From Pelagerythrobacter aerophilus (lineage in GTDB: Bacteria; Pseudomonadota; Alphaproteobacteria; Sphingomonadales; Sphingomonadaceae): a DNA stretch of 64,000 bases. Of the stretch, positions 52,473 through 61,937 are shown one piece after another (the first letter of the stretch is position 1; every line of letters starts with the position of its first letter). The stretch covers positions 418,501-482,500 of the forward strand of contig NZ_QXFK01000018.1 of assembly GCF_003581645.1 (NCBI RefSeq), written 5' to 3'. The translations under genes and the position numbers were made by a program. A model generated the notes under the pieces. It saw nothing but the letters and a program-made list of their open reading frames with translations. It did no database searches and was not told the DNA's origin.

Positions 52473-54200
52473 TCAGCCCTCGCAGGCACCGCCATCAGGC
52501 CATCCGGTCCATCCAGGTCCTCGAACGACACGCCCCGGCTTCGCACCGGTATGTTCTCCAGCGGACAGCACCTGCACGCCGTTGATGAATACCTCGGTCA
52601 CGCCGGTCGCATATTGGTGCGGCTGCTCGTAGGTCGCGTGATCGGCGATGGTGGCCGGATCGAAGATCACGATGTCGGCAAAGTTGCCGACGGTCAGGCT
52701 GCCGCGCTGGCGCAGGCCGAGATTCGAAGCCGGCAAGGACGTCAGCCCACGTATCGCCTGGGCCAGCGGCACCGCCTTTTCCTCGCGCACATATTTGCCG
52801 AGCAGCCGAGCGAAGTTCCCATAGGTCCGAGGATGTGCCGCACTGTTCAGCACTTCCCCCTCGGCGGCAGGAGCCGCCGCATCGGATCCGAAGCTCATAT
52901 ACGGAAGGCTGGCCTGGCGGACGACGTTGTCTTCGGACATCATGAAGTAGATTGCGCCGATCTCGCCATCCTCAAGCACGAGGTCGATGGCAGTCTCCTC
53001 CGCGCCCTTTCCGCGCATTGTGGCGATCTCGGCCAGCGTCTTGCCCATCAGCGGCTTCAGCGCGGGACTCTCCGAACTCACCAGCAGAATACCCTCGGCG
53101 CCGGCAGCGCGCAGGAGGTTCTCCCAATCGCTTTCGGTTGCGCGCATCTCCTTCAGCACCCTGGCGCGGGTTGCGGGATCCTTCAGCCGCTCGACCATGG
53201 CGTCGCGGCCCCCGTCCTGCACCCAAGGGGGAATCACCGCATCCAGACCGGTTCCGCCCGCCGTGTAGAGATACATGTTGGTGGTAAGCCTGACGCCCGA
53301 ACGACGCGCCTCTTCTATCTGCGCCACGATTTCGGGCAGCCGGCCCCAGTTGCGTTTTCCCGCAAGCTTGAGGTGATAGATCTCCGCCGGAAGGTTCCCT
53401 TCCCGCGCAATCGTGATCACCTCATCGATGGCGCTGCCGATATCGTCGGCTTCGGAGCGCATATGGCTGATATACATCCCGCCACAGCGGCCCGCTTCTT
53501 CGGCCAGGGCAACGAGTTCGCGCGTCTCGGCGTAGTTGCCGGGGGCATAGATCAGCGCGGATCCGACCCCCATCGCCCCCTCTTCCATGGCATTGCGGAC
53601 GAGCGCGCGCATCCGGCCAAGCTGTTCGGCATCGGGATCGACGTCCCGTTCGCCAAGTTCGTGAATCCGCACGGTAGTCGCACCGACGAAGCTTGCGACG
53701 TTGGGCGAAACGCCTTTCCTTTCCAGGAATTCGAGATACTCGCCCAAGGTGGTCCAGCCGACGGTGCCGCTTTCACCGATCTGCGATTGGAGGTCCTCAC
53801 GCATCGCGTCATTGATCGGCCCCATGGTCCAGCCTTCGCCGAACACTTCGAGTGTCACCCCCTGGCGGATGTCGGACATACCGCGGCCATCCTCGATCAG
53901 GGAGCGATTGGCCCAACTCAGCATGTTGATGAAGCCGGGGGCGACCGCGTTCCCGGCGGCGTCGATCTCCTTGCGCCCCTGACCGCGGACCATCCCGATC
54001 GCCACGATGCGATCGCCTTCGACAGCCAGGTCGCCGGGGTACGGTGCGTCGCCGCTGCCGTCATAGATTGACCCGTTGCGGATCACGAGATCGTAGACCG
54101 TCGGATCCTGCAAGGTCTCAGGCGTCGTACAGCCCGCGATGGTTGCGAGAAGCAGTGTGGCCGCAGACAAGCGCGCGGTCCTGGATGATAATTTTTTCAT
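52473..54200 (-). CDS. D-aminoacylase-family amidohydrolase (lipoprotein), without the HxH motif
   Basis: It has 575 residues with a lipoprotein signal ending LLLATIAGCTTPE. The metal-dependent amidohydrolase fold of N-acyl-D-amino-acid deacylases shows YDLVIRNGSIYDGSGD, GDRIVAIG, GMYISHMRSEADD, EIYHLKLAGKRNWGR and, near the C-terminus, LTSLPASNLGLRQRGSLTVGNFADIVIFDP. The usual N-terminal metal motif PGFIDxHxH is replaced by PGFINMLSWANRSLIEDG, and the late aspartate block reads GSDAAAPA. The later two histidines are kept. It may release D-amino acids or act on other amides. GGAGGGGG lies upstream of ATG 54200. Confidence 0.85.
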   Translation of the reverse strand: MKKLSSRTARLSAATLLLATIAGCTTPETLQDPTVYDLVIRNGSIYDGSGDAPYPGDLAVEGDRIVAIGMVRGQGRKEIDAAGNAVAPGFINMLSWANRSLIEDGRGMSDIRQGVTLEVFGEGWTMGPINDAMREDLQSQIGESGTVGWTTLGEYLEFLERKGVSPNVASFVGATTVRIHELGERDVDPDAEQLGRMRALVRNAMEEGAMGVGSALIYAPGNYAETRELVALAEEAGRCGGMYISHMRSEADDIGSAIDEVITIAREGNLPAEIYHLKLAGKRNWGRLPEIVAQIEEARRSGVRLTTNMYLYTAGGTGLDAVIPPWVQDGGRDAMVERLKDPATRARVLKEMRATESDWENLLRAAGAEGILLVSSESPALKPLMGKTLAEIATMRGKGAEETAIDLVLEDGEIGAIYFMMSEDNVVRQASLPYMSFGSDAAAPAAEGEVLNSAAHPRTYGNFARLLGKYVREEKAVPLAQAIRGLTSLPASNLGLRQRGSLTVGNFADIVIFDPATIADHATYEQPHQYATGVTEVFINGVQVLSAGEHTGAKPGRVVRGPGWTGWPDGGACEG

Positions 54201-54274
54201 CTTGATGGTACGCCCCCTCCCGCCTGAACCTGTCCTCCGCGTTCGAGAGGCGCTCATTATGTAGAATATATCTA

Positions 54275-54300
54275 CAATTGAGACATTATGATCCTAATTG
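54275..54300. promoter_or_regulatory. Probable XRE-cupin operator in the D-aminoacylase promoter (site B)
   Basis: Core GACATTATGATCCT, bounded by CAATT and AATTG arms. It matches site A at 42673-42698 in the same orientation. It lies 75-100 bp upstream of the D-aminoacylase start, next to the predicted -10. Confidence 0.6.
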
Positions 54301-54508
54301 GAGACGTGTCAAACGTTGGCGCACTGGCGAAAACTTCGCATGCGGTTGACCACTGGTAGCGAATGTCTGCTGCAAACAAACGATCCGAATGGCTTCACCG
54401 GTGCCACACGGTTTCATGACGAATGTCGATCCCGCTCGAAACAGCAAGTTCCCCCATGCCTCATGCGCAGTGCAGAGGCCGGAGCTTGCGAATGAGGGCA
54501 GCCGAAAT

Positions 54509-54542
54509 GGCGGCTCGGATCATATGATGGACCGAGCCCGCC
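54509..54542 (-). terminator. Terminator-like hairpin after the M16 peptidase gene
   Basis: On the minus strand, immediately after the M16 stop, GGCGGGCTCGG pairs with CCGAGCCGCC (one bulge) around a 13-nt loop. The T-run is short (ATTTCGG). Confidence 0.5.
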
Positions 54543-54545
54543 GGA

Positions 54546-57269
54546 TCAGCGCAGCTTGCGACCTTCGGCATCCCAGACTTCGACCGGTCCGAGGCCGAGG
54601 TCACGAACGTTCTGTTCGATCTTCGAAAGGTCGCCGACGACCACCCAGGTCATCGCATCAGGCCGGAGTTCGGTCAGGGCCGTGCGCGTCACGACTTCCG
54701 GCGTTAGCGCCTCGTACTGGGCGGCCAGACCGGTCAACCATTCGTAAGGATGCTCGAAACGATCGACGTACCGTAGATAGCTGACCAACGCCTGGTTCGT
54801 TTCCAGCCGCCCAGGAAGGGCGAGAACTTCGCCTTTCGCAATCAGGGCCAGCTCATCCACGGTAGCAGGGCGATCACCGCCGATCTGGTTCAGCTCGCTC
54901 CGGATCTCTGCGATGGCCGCCGCTGTCTGGTCTGTCTGCACGCTGGTGGCGACACCGAAGGTCTGGGGGCCCCGACTCCCGCTGATGTAGCTGCTGGCGC
55001 CATAGGTCCAGCCCTTGTCCTCGCGCAGGTTCATGTTGAGCCGCGCGGTGAAGCCGCCGCCCAACACGTCGTTCATGGAGTTCAGTTCGAACGCGCCCTC
55101 CGCAAGGCCGCTGGGCATCAGTTCACCGACGCGAATGACTGATTGTATGGCGCCTGGTTTGTCCACCAGAACAACGCGGCTTTGCGCAGGATAGGAAATC
55201 GTATCGAGCGTCTTGGCGCCCTTGGGCGCTGCGGGCGGCTGCCAGTCGCCGAAAGCCTCTTCCAGTGTCGCGGTCAGCTCTTCGAGCGAGGTGTCGCCGG
55301 CGACATAGATCGTGGCGTTGTCCGGCCGGATCCAGGTCTGGTGAAAAGCGTTCAGATCCTTGCGGGTGAAAGAGCGGATCGTGTCGGCGCGGCCGGCAAG
55401 GATCGTGCCGTACGCATGATCCTCGCCGTAGATCAAATACTGGAACGTTCGCTGGGCAATGCTATCCGGATTGACGAGCGATTGCGAAAGGCCTGACAGC
55501 GCCGTCTCGCGCTCGCGCTCGATATCCTCGCTGCGGAAACCGGGGTTACGGATATAGTCTGCCCAGAGGCCGACGGATTCGTCGAGCTCGCGGGTCAGGC
55601 TCGAAAGATGGAAGCTCGTCTCGTCGCTATTGCCCGAAGATGCTATCCGCGCACCGAGTTCTGCCTGACGATCGGCAAACTCGGTCGCGGTGAGGCTCTG
55701 CGTGCCTTCATCCATCAGACCGGTGGTGAAGTTCAGGATACCGCGCGAGGCGTGCTGCTCCGCGGCAGAACCGGCATCGAAGACCATAGCGAACTCGGCC
55801 AGCTTGGTGCCTTCCTTGCGGATGAAGTTGACCTCGATCCCGTTCGACAACGTCGCCTGTTCCAGCGTCGGCATCGTGAGTTCCGGCGAAGGAGCGAGAT
55901 CGGGCAACTTGCTGCGATCGACCGTCTCAGTCGCCGTCTGGAAGCGTCCGTAGGGAAGGACGGTGAGCGTGTAGGATGGTTTCCCGAGCCAGGTTTTCGC
56001 CGTCGTATGCGCCGCTTCCGCTGTCACAGCGGCGAACTCGCGCTCGCTCTCGGCGTACCTGCCTGGATCGTCGGCGAAGATCATTCCGTCCGCTAGAGCC
56101 ATGGCGCGAACATAGATCGATTCGAACGCCCGGACGGTGTCGGCATAGGCGGTTGTCTTGGCCTGCTCGATCTCCTCGAGGGTAGGCCCCTCGGCAAGAT
56201 AATCGCTCACCACGGCCGCTATCGCGCTCCTGGCCTGCTCGGGATCCGCTCCTTCCTTGAGCCGGACGCTGATGCTGAACACGCCGGCCACAGCCATCGA
56301 CGTGTAGTTCGCGCTTGCCGAGGTGGCGATCTGCCGGTCCTTCACCAGCGCCTCGTACAGGCGGCTGTTCTTGCCCCTGCCGAGGACATGCGCGGCCATG
56401 CGCAGGGCGGCGCTTTCGGGCATGTCGCGGCCGGGCACGACCCAATCCCGCGAGATGGCGATCTGCGGCACGTCGTCGAGCATCGTGTCCTTGCGCTCGT
56501 CCGTCAGCACGGGCACCCATTTCTCGATGCGCTCGGTCGGCGGCCCTGCCGGGATGGCGCCGAAATACTTGCTCACGAGCTCGCGCCCCCGCTCGGCGGT
56601 TATATCGCCCGACAGGGCCACGACAGCATTGGCGGCGCCGTAATACTGGCGGAACCATTCCTTCACGTCATCGAGCGAGGCGGCGTTGAGGTCCTCCATC
56701 GAGCCGATCACCGAGTCGTGATAGGGATGCCCGAGCGGGAAGATCGCGGCCATTTCCCGGTTGTTCATCCGCCCGTAGGGCCGGTTTTCGTAAGTGCGCT
56801 TCTCGTTCTGGACAACCGAGCGTTGCTCGTCGAGCTTCTCCTGTGTCACCGCTCCCAGCATGTGCCCCATGCGATCGGATTCCAGCCAGAGCACCCGCTC
56901 CAACCCTCCAGTGGGCACGATCTCGTAGTAGTAGGTCTGGTCGAGCGAAGTCGCGCCGTTGACGCTCGAAGCACCGATTTCCTGGAGCGGAGGAAACCAT
57001 TCGCTATCGTGATTTTCCGACCCGTTGAACATCAGGTGTTCGTAGAGATGGGCGAAGCCGGAGCGCCCCTCGGGCTCGTTCATGGCCCCGACGTTGTACC
57101 AGACGGCAACCGCGACCTTTGGTGTGGAGTGGTCTTCGTGAACCACCACCCGAAGGCCATTGGGGAGCGTGAAGTGCTCGAATGGGATGGCTTCCTGCGC
57201 GGTTGCCGTGGAAGCCGACAGGACTGCGGCAAATATACCGTAGGCGACGAGGGATTTGACAATGTTCAT
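54546..57269 (-). CDS. M16 family zinc metallopeptidase (two-module)
   Basis: It has 907 residues with a signal (AYGIFAAVLSASTATAQ). The first module carries the inverted zinc motif HLYEH in GFAHLYEHLMFNGSEN and the downstream glutamate region; the second, starting near residue 470, is the inactive-type module (LSNGIEVNFIRKEG, FHQTWIRPDNATIYVAGD). Two copies in one chain form the closed shell used to degrade small peptides. The gene lies 63 bp after the FecA-like receptor gene and shares its direction, so it is induced with that receptor and probably handles its peptide cargo. Confidence 0.94.
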   Translation of the reverse strand: MNIVKSLVAYGIFAAVLSASTATAQEAIPFEHFTLPNGLRVVVHEDHSTPKVAVAVWYNVGAMNEPEGRSGFAHLYEHLMFNGSENHDSEWFPPLQEIGASSVNGATSLDQTYYYEIVPTGGLERVLWLESDRMGHMLGAVTQEKLDEQRSVVQNEKRTYENRPYGRMNNREMAAIFPLGHPYHDSVIGSMEDLNAASLDDVKEWFRQYYGAANAVVALSGDITAERGRELVSKYFGAIPAGPPTERIEKWVPVLTDERKDTMLDDVPQIAISRDWVVPGRDMPESAALRMAAHVLGRGKNSRLYEALVKDRQIATSASANYTSMAVAGVFSISVRLKEGADPEQARSAIAAVVSDYLAEGPTLEEIEQAKTTAYADTVRAFESIYVRAMALADGMIFADDPGRYAESEREFAAVTAEAAHTTAKTWLGKPSYTLTVLPYGRFQTATETVDRSKLPDLAPSPELTMPTLEQATLSNGIEVNFIRKEGTKLAEFAMVFDAGSAAEQHASRGILNFTTGLMDEGTQSLTATEFADRQAELGARIASSGNSDETSFHLSSLTRELDESVGLWADYIRNPGFRSEDIERERETALSGLSQSLVNPDSIAQRTFQYLIYGEDHAYGTILAGRADTIRSFTRKDLNAFHQTWIRPDNATIYVAGDTSLEELTATLEEAFGDWQPPAAPKGAKTLDTISYPAQSRVVLVDKPGAIQSVIRVGELMPSGLAEGAFELNSMNDVLGGGFTARLNMNLREDKGWTYGASSYISGSRGPQTFGVATSVQTDQTAAAIAEIRSELNQIGGDRPATVDELALIAKGEVLALPGRLETNQALVSYLRYVDRFEHPYEWLTGLAAQYEALTPEVVTRTALTELRPDAMTWVVVGDLSKIEQNVRDLGLGPVEVWDAEGRKLR

Positions 57270-57332
57270 GTGAACTTCCGCAAAGTTGGTGAGGCGGCCG
57301 CTTGGGCGAGCGGCCGAAGCTGGGAATTCGGT

Positions 57333-60300
57333 TTAGAAGGTCGCCGAGAGACCGACCTTGAAGCTGCGCCCCCCAAGATAGGTCGCGCGCGTGTAGAATT
57401 TCGGCGCGCCGTCTTGTCCGCCGAAAGTGGTTTCGAGATCGGGGTCCGAGGTATCGTTGAGCAGATCGCTCGCTTCGAAAAAGATGCGGATGTTGCCGAA
57501 ATCGGGGCGCAGATAGTACTCGGCGCGCAAGTCGAGGGTTTCGACGCTTTCGGTATAGACGCCTAGCCCGCGCGGCCGGAAGTCCAGTAGCGCGCGCGAC
57601 TGATAACCGTAGGTTAGCGTCGCATCGATGTCGTACTTGTTGTAGGTTAGCGCCGCCGTGCCCGAGTGTTTCGGTTGCTGCGAGAAGGGCAGATCATCGA
57701 ACTCGTAGACGTGGTCGGGATCGGGATCGTAGGCCCAATTGTAGCGATCGGTCCGAGAGCTGTCCGTGAAGGTATAATTCAGATAGACGCCGAAACCGCC
57801 CCACAGACCGGGCAGGAAATCGAAGCGGCGCTCGGCATGAGCCTCGATACCCCAGAGCTCCGCCACCTCGTCGCTGTTCACCGGGCTGCCGCCGGTGATG
57901 AACACCGAGCTCGGATTGTCGGGATCGAAATAGGGCGGACCATTGAAATAGGGATGGTCGGGTAGCGTCACCGCCGCCAGCGTTGCCGGACCGTTGGTGA
58001 TGTTGGTCTGCAGCAGGTTGTCGATCCGCTTGTAGAACGCGCCCAGCTTGAAGATGCCCACGCCCGAATAGAGCTCGGCGCTTATATCGAAATTGTGCGT
58101 CGTGGCCGGCTTCAGATTGGGATTGCCGCTGTTTATCTGCAGGATCGGCTTCACCCCCTCGGGCCCGGGGATCGGGAAGTTGATGAACGAAACCCGGGTC
58201 TCGGCCGACAGTTGGCCGATCGAAGGACGCGCCACCGACAGGAAATAGCCGCCACGGAATATCAGATTGTCGGTCGCCCGGTAGTTGAACAGCACGCGGG
58301 GCAGAAAATCTTCCGCTACCGCGGTCTCCGTCACCAATTGCGTGAACGCGTTCTGGAAGATCAAGTCCACGCCAACACCGCCACCGTTTTCCGGCAGGAT
58401 CGGGCCCGTATAGACCGGAAAGCTCAGATTGGTCGCTTCCAGCTTGGTGCGATTGTAGCGCACGCCGCCGATAATCTCGAGTTTGCCGATATCGATCCGG
58501 GTCTGAATATAGGCGGCGAAATTGGCCTCTTTCGTGTTCTGTTCACCTTGGTCCGGATGAGGTTCGATCGGCGTGAGCGTGAGCCCCGAACTGCCGGCGG
58601 CGAGACTTTCGAGATCGGCTACGAAATCGCGCACCTCCCGTTCGCCGATAGTCGAAAAGCCCGGTACGTCGATGCCGATGCGGGTCAGATTCGATGGGGT
58701 GAAATCGAGGCCCAGTGCGGAGACCGGCAGCCCACCGCCGATCTGCGTGCGAACATGGTCGTCGCGAAATTCGGCCAGTTCGTAAGAAGCGCCAAGCTCG
58801 ACATAGTTCAGGAAGCCAGTGCCCGCATTCCAGCGGACGCTGCCATTGGCCGTGTAGCGGTCGTTGCTGCCGCTCGAGGTGTCGATCAGGCCACTGGCGT
58901 TCTCGATGACGAAAGCGCTCGGATCGTTGACCAGCGCCCAACCCGCGTCGCTCAGCAGCGGCAGCGGAATGCCGTTTCCACTTCGAGTGCCAAAGCCGGT
59001 GAGTATCCGCCCGGTATCGGGATCGACCGCCTCGGGCAGAAACAGGTCCGCGCTCGCGTCGCTTTCCGGCATGCGCAATTGCAGGTCGAAGGTGCTCGGA
59101 TGGGTTTCGGTGCCCCGCGCATAGCCCGCGAGATACTTGATTTCGAACGCGCCGAGAGTGGTCTTGCCGGTGAAGCTATAGGTGTCGGTCACCTGCTTCA
59201 CGTCGGGGTCGTAGCTGTACGTCTGTGACCGCGAGATGGCGGCGTTTCCCGGCGCGAGATCGAGGGCGAGCTCGGCGTTTGGGATACCGCTAGGCAGCAC
59301 ACCATATTCGGCGCCGGTCGAAAACGTGTCCGACAGCGAGAAGAAATCGGATGTCGATTCCGAGTGCTGGAAGTCCACCTTGAGGTTGGTATGGCTCGCG
59401 ATCTGCCATTCGGCCGAAAGCGTGGCGGCGATGTTTTCCGTCTGGACGTGATAGAAATTGGTCCGCAGCCCGTTGGGATAGGCTTGGTCCTCCCCTTCGA
59501 CGAAGGGAAAGATCAGCAGCGGATCGACAGCGTCGGCCTCGGTCACCGGATTGCCGCTCGCGTCTAGCGGCAACGTGCGGCCGAAATTAAGATTGCCGCC
59601 ATTGCCGCCCACGTCGTAGCCGATCGTGCGATTGCCATGATTGCGGTACTGGACCGAGGCGCTCAGGCCAAAGTTCTCGCTCGCGCCGAAGGTCCCCGCG
59701 ACCGTCCCTGAGGCGAGAAAGTCGTCGCCGAAATCCTTTGGCGTCATGCCGCCTTCGACGAGCAGATTGACGTAACGGTGCGGCCGGTCGAGGGGGGAGA
59801 GCGTCTCGATCTCGATCAGCCCGCCCGTGCCGGAGCTGTCCTGGCTGGGCAGTAGCGATTTGTGGATCGTGATACGGCCGACGGAATCGGCGAGCAGGTT
59901 TGACAAGTCGGCAGACCGACCAAGGCCGCTGCCCACCGGCAGGTTGAGACCGTTGAGCTTGACCGCGTTCATGTCCGGTTCCAACCCGCGCACAATCACA
60001 TTGGTGCCGTCGCCGGTCACTGCATTGCGCTGAAATGCGACACCCGGGGCGCGGCGGAGCGCTTCGGAAATGGTGGTACCGGTGAAGTTGCCGAGATCGT
60101 CGGCGGCGAGGACATCGGAGTTGTTTTCCGCCGTTCGCTGCAGATTGAGGGCGATGGCGCGCGCACTGCGTGAGCCATAGACGACGATCTGGCTATCCGC
60201 CTGCGCGGTGGCGCTGATCGTCACTATCGCCAAGCTGGTTCCCCCAGGATCGACAGTGACGAGCTGCCTTACCGGGCGATAGCCGAGAAAGGAGACTTCC

Positions 60301-60827
60301 AACGTGTATTCGCCCGGCCGTACGGATGGAAACCGGAATTCGCCCAGTTCGTCCGAGCGGGTTTCGGCGCCGGTCTCGAGGATCTTGACGAGCGCACCGG
60401 CGACATTGCGGCCGCTGTCGGCCTTGACGACCTGCCCATCGAGCTGGCCCTGCTCGCCCTGCGCGGCGGATACCGGTCGGGTGCTGGCCGGCCCGCTCGC
60501 GCCGCCCACTATGAAAGCTCCGCTCGGTGTCGTGCGGATCGCCAGGCCGGTCGATGCGACAAGCCGCCGCAGCGCGGCCTCGGCATTGAACTCGCCCTTC
60601 AGCGCAGGAGCGCGGCGTTCGCCGATTTCAGCTTTGTCGAAGACGATGTTGGCGCCGCTATGCTGGGCGACGGCGAGGAGGGAGTCGGCCAAGGGCTGCG
60701 CTGGAAGATCGAAGCGATATTTATCTTGCGCAACCTGTCCTGTCGCCGGCTTCGCCTGCACCGGATTGGCAATCGCGAGTGCAAGGCAGGATGCCGCGCC
60801 CCCCAGAGCAATCATCTTCGATCCCAT
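57333..60827 (-). CDS. TonB-dependent receptor with STN signalling domain (FecA-like)
   Basis: It has 1164 residues with a signal ending near PVQAKP. Residues about 38-108 are an STN (secretin/TonB) domain (RFDLPAQPLADSLLAVAQHSG to AFIVGG), followed by a carboxypeptidase-regulatory-like fold (about 130-205, VRPGEYTLEVSFLGYRPV). The plug begins near residue 235 (ISEALRRAPGVAFQRN) and the barrel ends in GRSFKVGLSATF. The STN domain allows cell-surface signalling through the FecR-sigma pair encoded next upstream. The substrate is unknown; the M16 peptidase downstream suggests peptides. Confidence 0.94.
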   Translation of the reverse strand: MGSKMIALGGAASCLALAIANPVQAKPATGQVAQDKYRFDLPAQPLADSLLAVAQHSGANIVFDKAEIGERRAPALKGEFNAEAALRRLVASTGLAIRTTPSGAFIVGGASGPASTRPVSAAQGEQGQLDGQVVKADSGRNVAGALVKILETGAETRSDELGEFRFPSVRPGEYTLEVSFLGYRPVRQLVTVDPGGTSLAIVTISATAQADSQIVVYGSRSARAIALNLQRTAENNSDVLAADDLGNFTGTTISEALRRAPGVAFQRNAVTGDGTNVIVRGLEPDMNAVKLNGLNLPVGSGLGRSADLSNLLADSVGRITIHKSLLPSQDSSGTGGLIEIETLSPLDRPHRYVNLLVEGGMTPKDFGDDFLASGTVAGTFGASENFGLSASVQYRNHGNRTIGYDVGGNGGNLNFGRTLPLDASGNPVTEADAVDPLLIFPFVEGEDQAYPNGLRTNFYHVQTENIAATLSAEWQIASHTNLKVDFQHSESTSDFFSLSDTFSTGAEYGVLPSGIPNAELALDLAPGNAAISRSQTYSYDPDVKQVTDTYSFTGKTTLGAFEIKYLAGYARGTETHPSTFDLQLRMPESDASADLFLPEAVDPDTGRILTGFGTRSGNGIPLPLLSDAGWALVNDPSAFVIENASGLIDTSSGSNDRYTANGSVRWNAGTGFLNYVELGASYELAEFRDDHVRTQIGGGLPVSALGLDFTPSNLTRIGIDVPGFSTIGEREVRDFVADLESLAAGSSGLTLTPIEPHPDQGEQNTKEANFAAYIQTRIDIGKLEIIGGVRYNRTKLEATNLSFPVYTGPILPENGGGVGVDLIFQNAFTQLVTETAVAEDFLPRVLFNYRATDNLIFRGGYFLSVARPSIGQLSAETRVSFINFPIPGPEGVKPILQINSGNPNLKPATTHNFDISAELYSGVGIFKLGAFYKRIDNLLQTNITNGPATLAAVTLPDHPYFNGPPYFDPDNPSSVFITGGSPVNSDEVAELWGIEAHAERRFDFLPGLWGGFGVYLNYTFTDSSRTDRYNWAYDPDPDHVYEFDDLPFSQQPKHSGTAALTYNKYDIDATLTYGYQSRALLDFRPRGLGVYTESVETLDLRAEYYLRPDFGNIRIFFEASDLLNDTSDPDLETTFGGQDGAPKFYTRATYLGGRSFKVGLSATF

Positions 60828-60911
60828 GTGCCCCCCGAAATGAAATGCTACTTCGTCTCCCTATGAAGCAGACGCACGGAGGCCCCAAAACCGACATCGA
60901 ACTGCAAAATA

Positions 60912-61937
60912 TTACATCCCCGCGGCGTTGCGGTCTCTTCGAAGCTCCACATTTTCCCCCTCGCGGACGGCTTGGAGCCCGTGCAGCGCTGCCACTGCGT
61001 GCGCAAAGGCCACCGGCTCGCGGGTATTGAATGCGCCGGAGACACGCAGGCTCGCGAGGCCGGGGTCCGATAGCGTGATCTGCGCGCCGCCATAGCGGTT
61101 CATTTCCGCCGTCGCCTCAGCCAGGGTCGTGTCGTCGAACACAGTCTTGCCTTCCCTCCACGCCGTCGCAGCGGCGAGCGCCGGCGCGTCGACGCGCGGC
61201 GGTGCCGCGGCGGAGACCGACCAGCGTTGGCCCGGATCGAGCACAATGGGCTTGTGCTTCCCGTTTTCGGTGCTGGAAATGGCTACGCTGCCCTCGATCA
61301 GCGTAACGCTGACGCTGTCGGCAAGGTGCCTGACCACGAAACTGGTGCCGAGCGCGACGATCCGCTCGTCGCCAGCGATCACCACGAAGGGGCGGTCGGA
61401 TTCGTGCTGGACTTCGAAGAAGGCTTCGCCCTTGAGCTGCACTTCGCGCACGTCCTCGCGGTAGTCGACGGACAGATCGCTGCCCGTGTTGAGCGAAACC
61501 CTTGTGCCGTCGTCCAGAGTGGCCACCCGTTGCTCGCCGACCGGCACCGAGAACGTCTGCGGCCGATTGGCTTGCCCGATCAGGACCAAAGCGGAGACAA
61601 AGAGAACGAGACAGGCCGCGAGCAGCGCAACGCTGCGCGGGCGGCTCGGACGCCTTTCGGCCGCCGATCGCACGTCATTCCCGTGCTGTACCGCGTTGAA
61701 CGGGGGATCCGCTTCAGCCATCAGCGCCGCCCCGGGGATCAGCTCCCAAACTTCGGTTGCGCGTTCGAAAGCCTCGCGATTGCCCTCGTCGGCGTCGAGC
61801 CAGGCTCGCAGACCGGCATGAACCGCCTCGGAGCAGGAATCCGATTGCAGCCGCGCAATCCAGGCGGCAGCCTCGGCCTCTGCTCGAGAGGGGGGTGACG
61901 GGAAGGTGGAAGCGCCGCTCACCAGTCTTTCATCCAT
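60912..61937 (-). CDS. FecR-family anti-sigma/transmembrane signal transducer
   Basis: It has 341 residues. The N-terminal cytoplasmic DUF4880-like part (AAAWIARLQSDS, HAGLRAWLDADEGNREAFERA) is followed by a single transmembrane helix (SVALLAACLVLFVSALVLIG, about residues 100-120). The periplasmic FecR domain has VGEQRVATLDDGTRVSLNTGS, LKGEAFFEVQHESDRPFVV and GTSFVVRH. The C-terminal region contacts the STN domain of the receptor. The start overlaps the sigma gene by 19 bp. It regulates the ECF sigma factor in response to receptor occupancy. Confidence 0.95.
   Translation of the reverse strand: MDERLVSGASTFPSPPSRAEAEAAAWIARLQSDSCSEAVHAGLRAWLDADEGNREAFERATEVWELIPGAALMAEADPPFNAVQHGNDVRSAAERRPSRPRSVALLAACLVLFVSALVLIGQANRPQTFSVPVGEQRVATLDDGTRVSLNTGSDLSVDYREDVREVQLKGEAFFEVQHESDRPFVVIAGDERIVALGTSFVVRHLADSVSVTLIEGSVAISSTENGKHKPIVLDPGQRWSVSAAAPPRVDAPALAAATAWREGKTVFDDTTLAEATAEMNRYGGAQITLSDPGLASLRVSGAFNTREPVAFAHAVAALHGLQAVREGENVELRRDRNAAGM

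Larger units (their letters stand above)
54201..54545. other. Intergenic region upstream of the D-aminoacylase gene and after the M16 gene
   Basis: It is 345 bp long. It contains an inverted repeat GTAGA-ATATA-TCTAC (54261-54275), site B (54275-54300), about 200 bp with no recognisable feature, and a terminator-like hairpin at 54509-54542. On the minus strand TATATT (54265-54270) is a good -10 candidate. Confidence 0.55.

Noticed and set aside
54391-54412. CACCGGT-containing sequence near the M16/D-aminoacylase gap
   Set aside because: It reads TTCACCGGTGCCA and lacks the TGACACC half-site, and is not near a promoter of a uronate gene.
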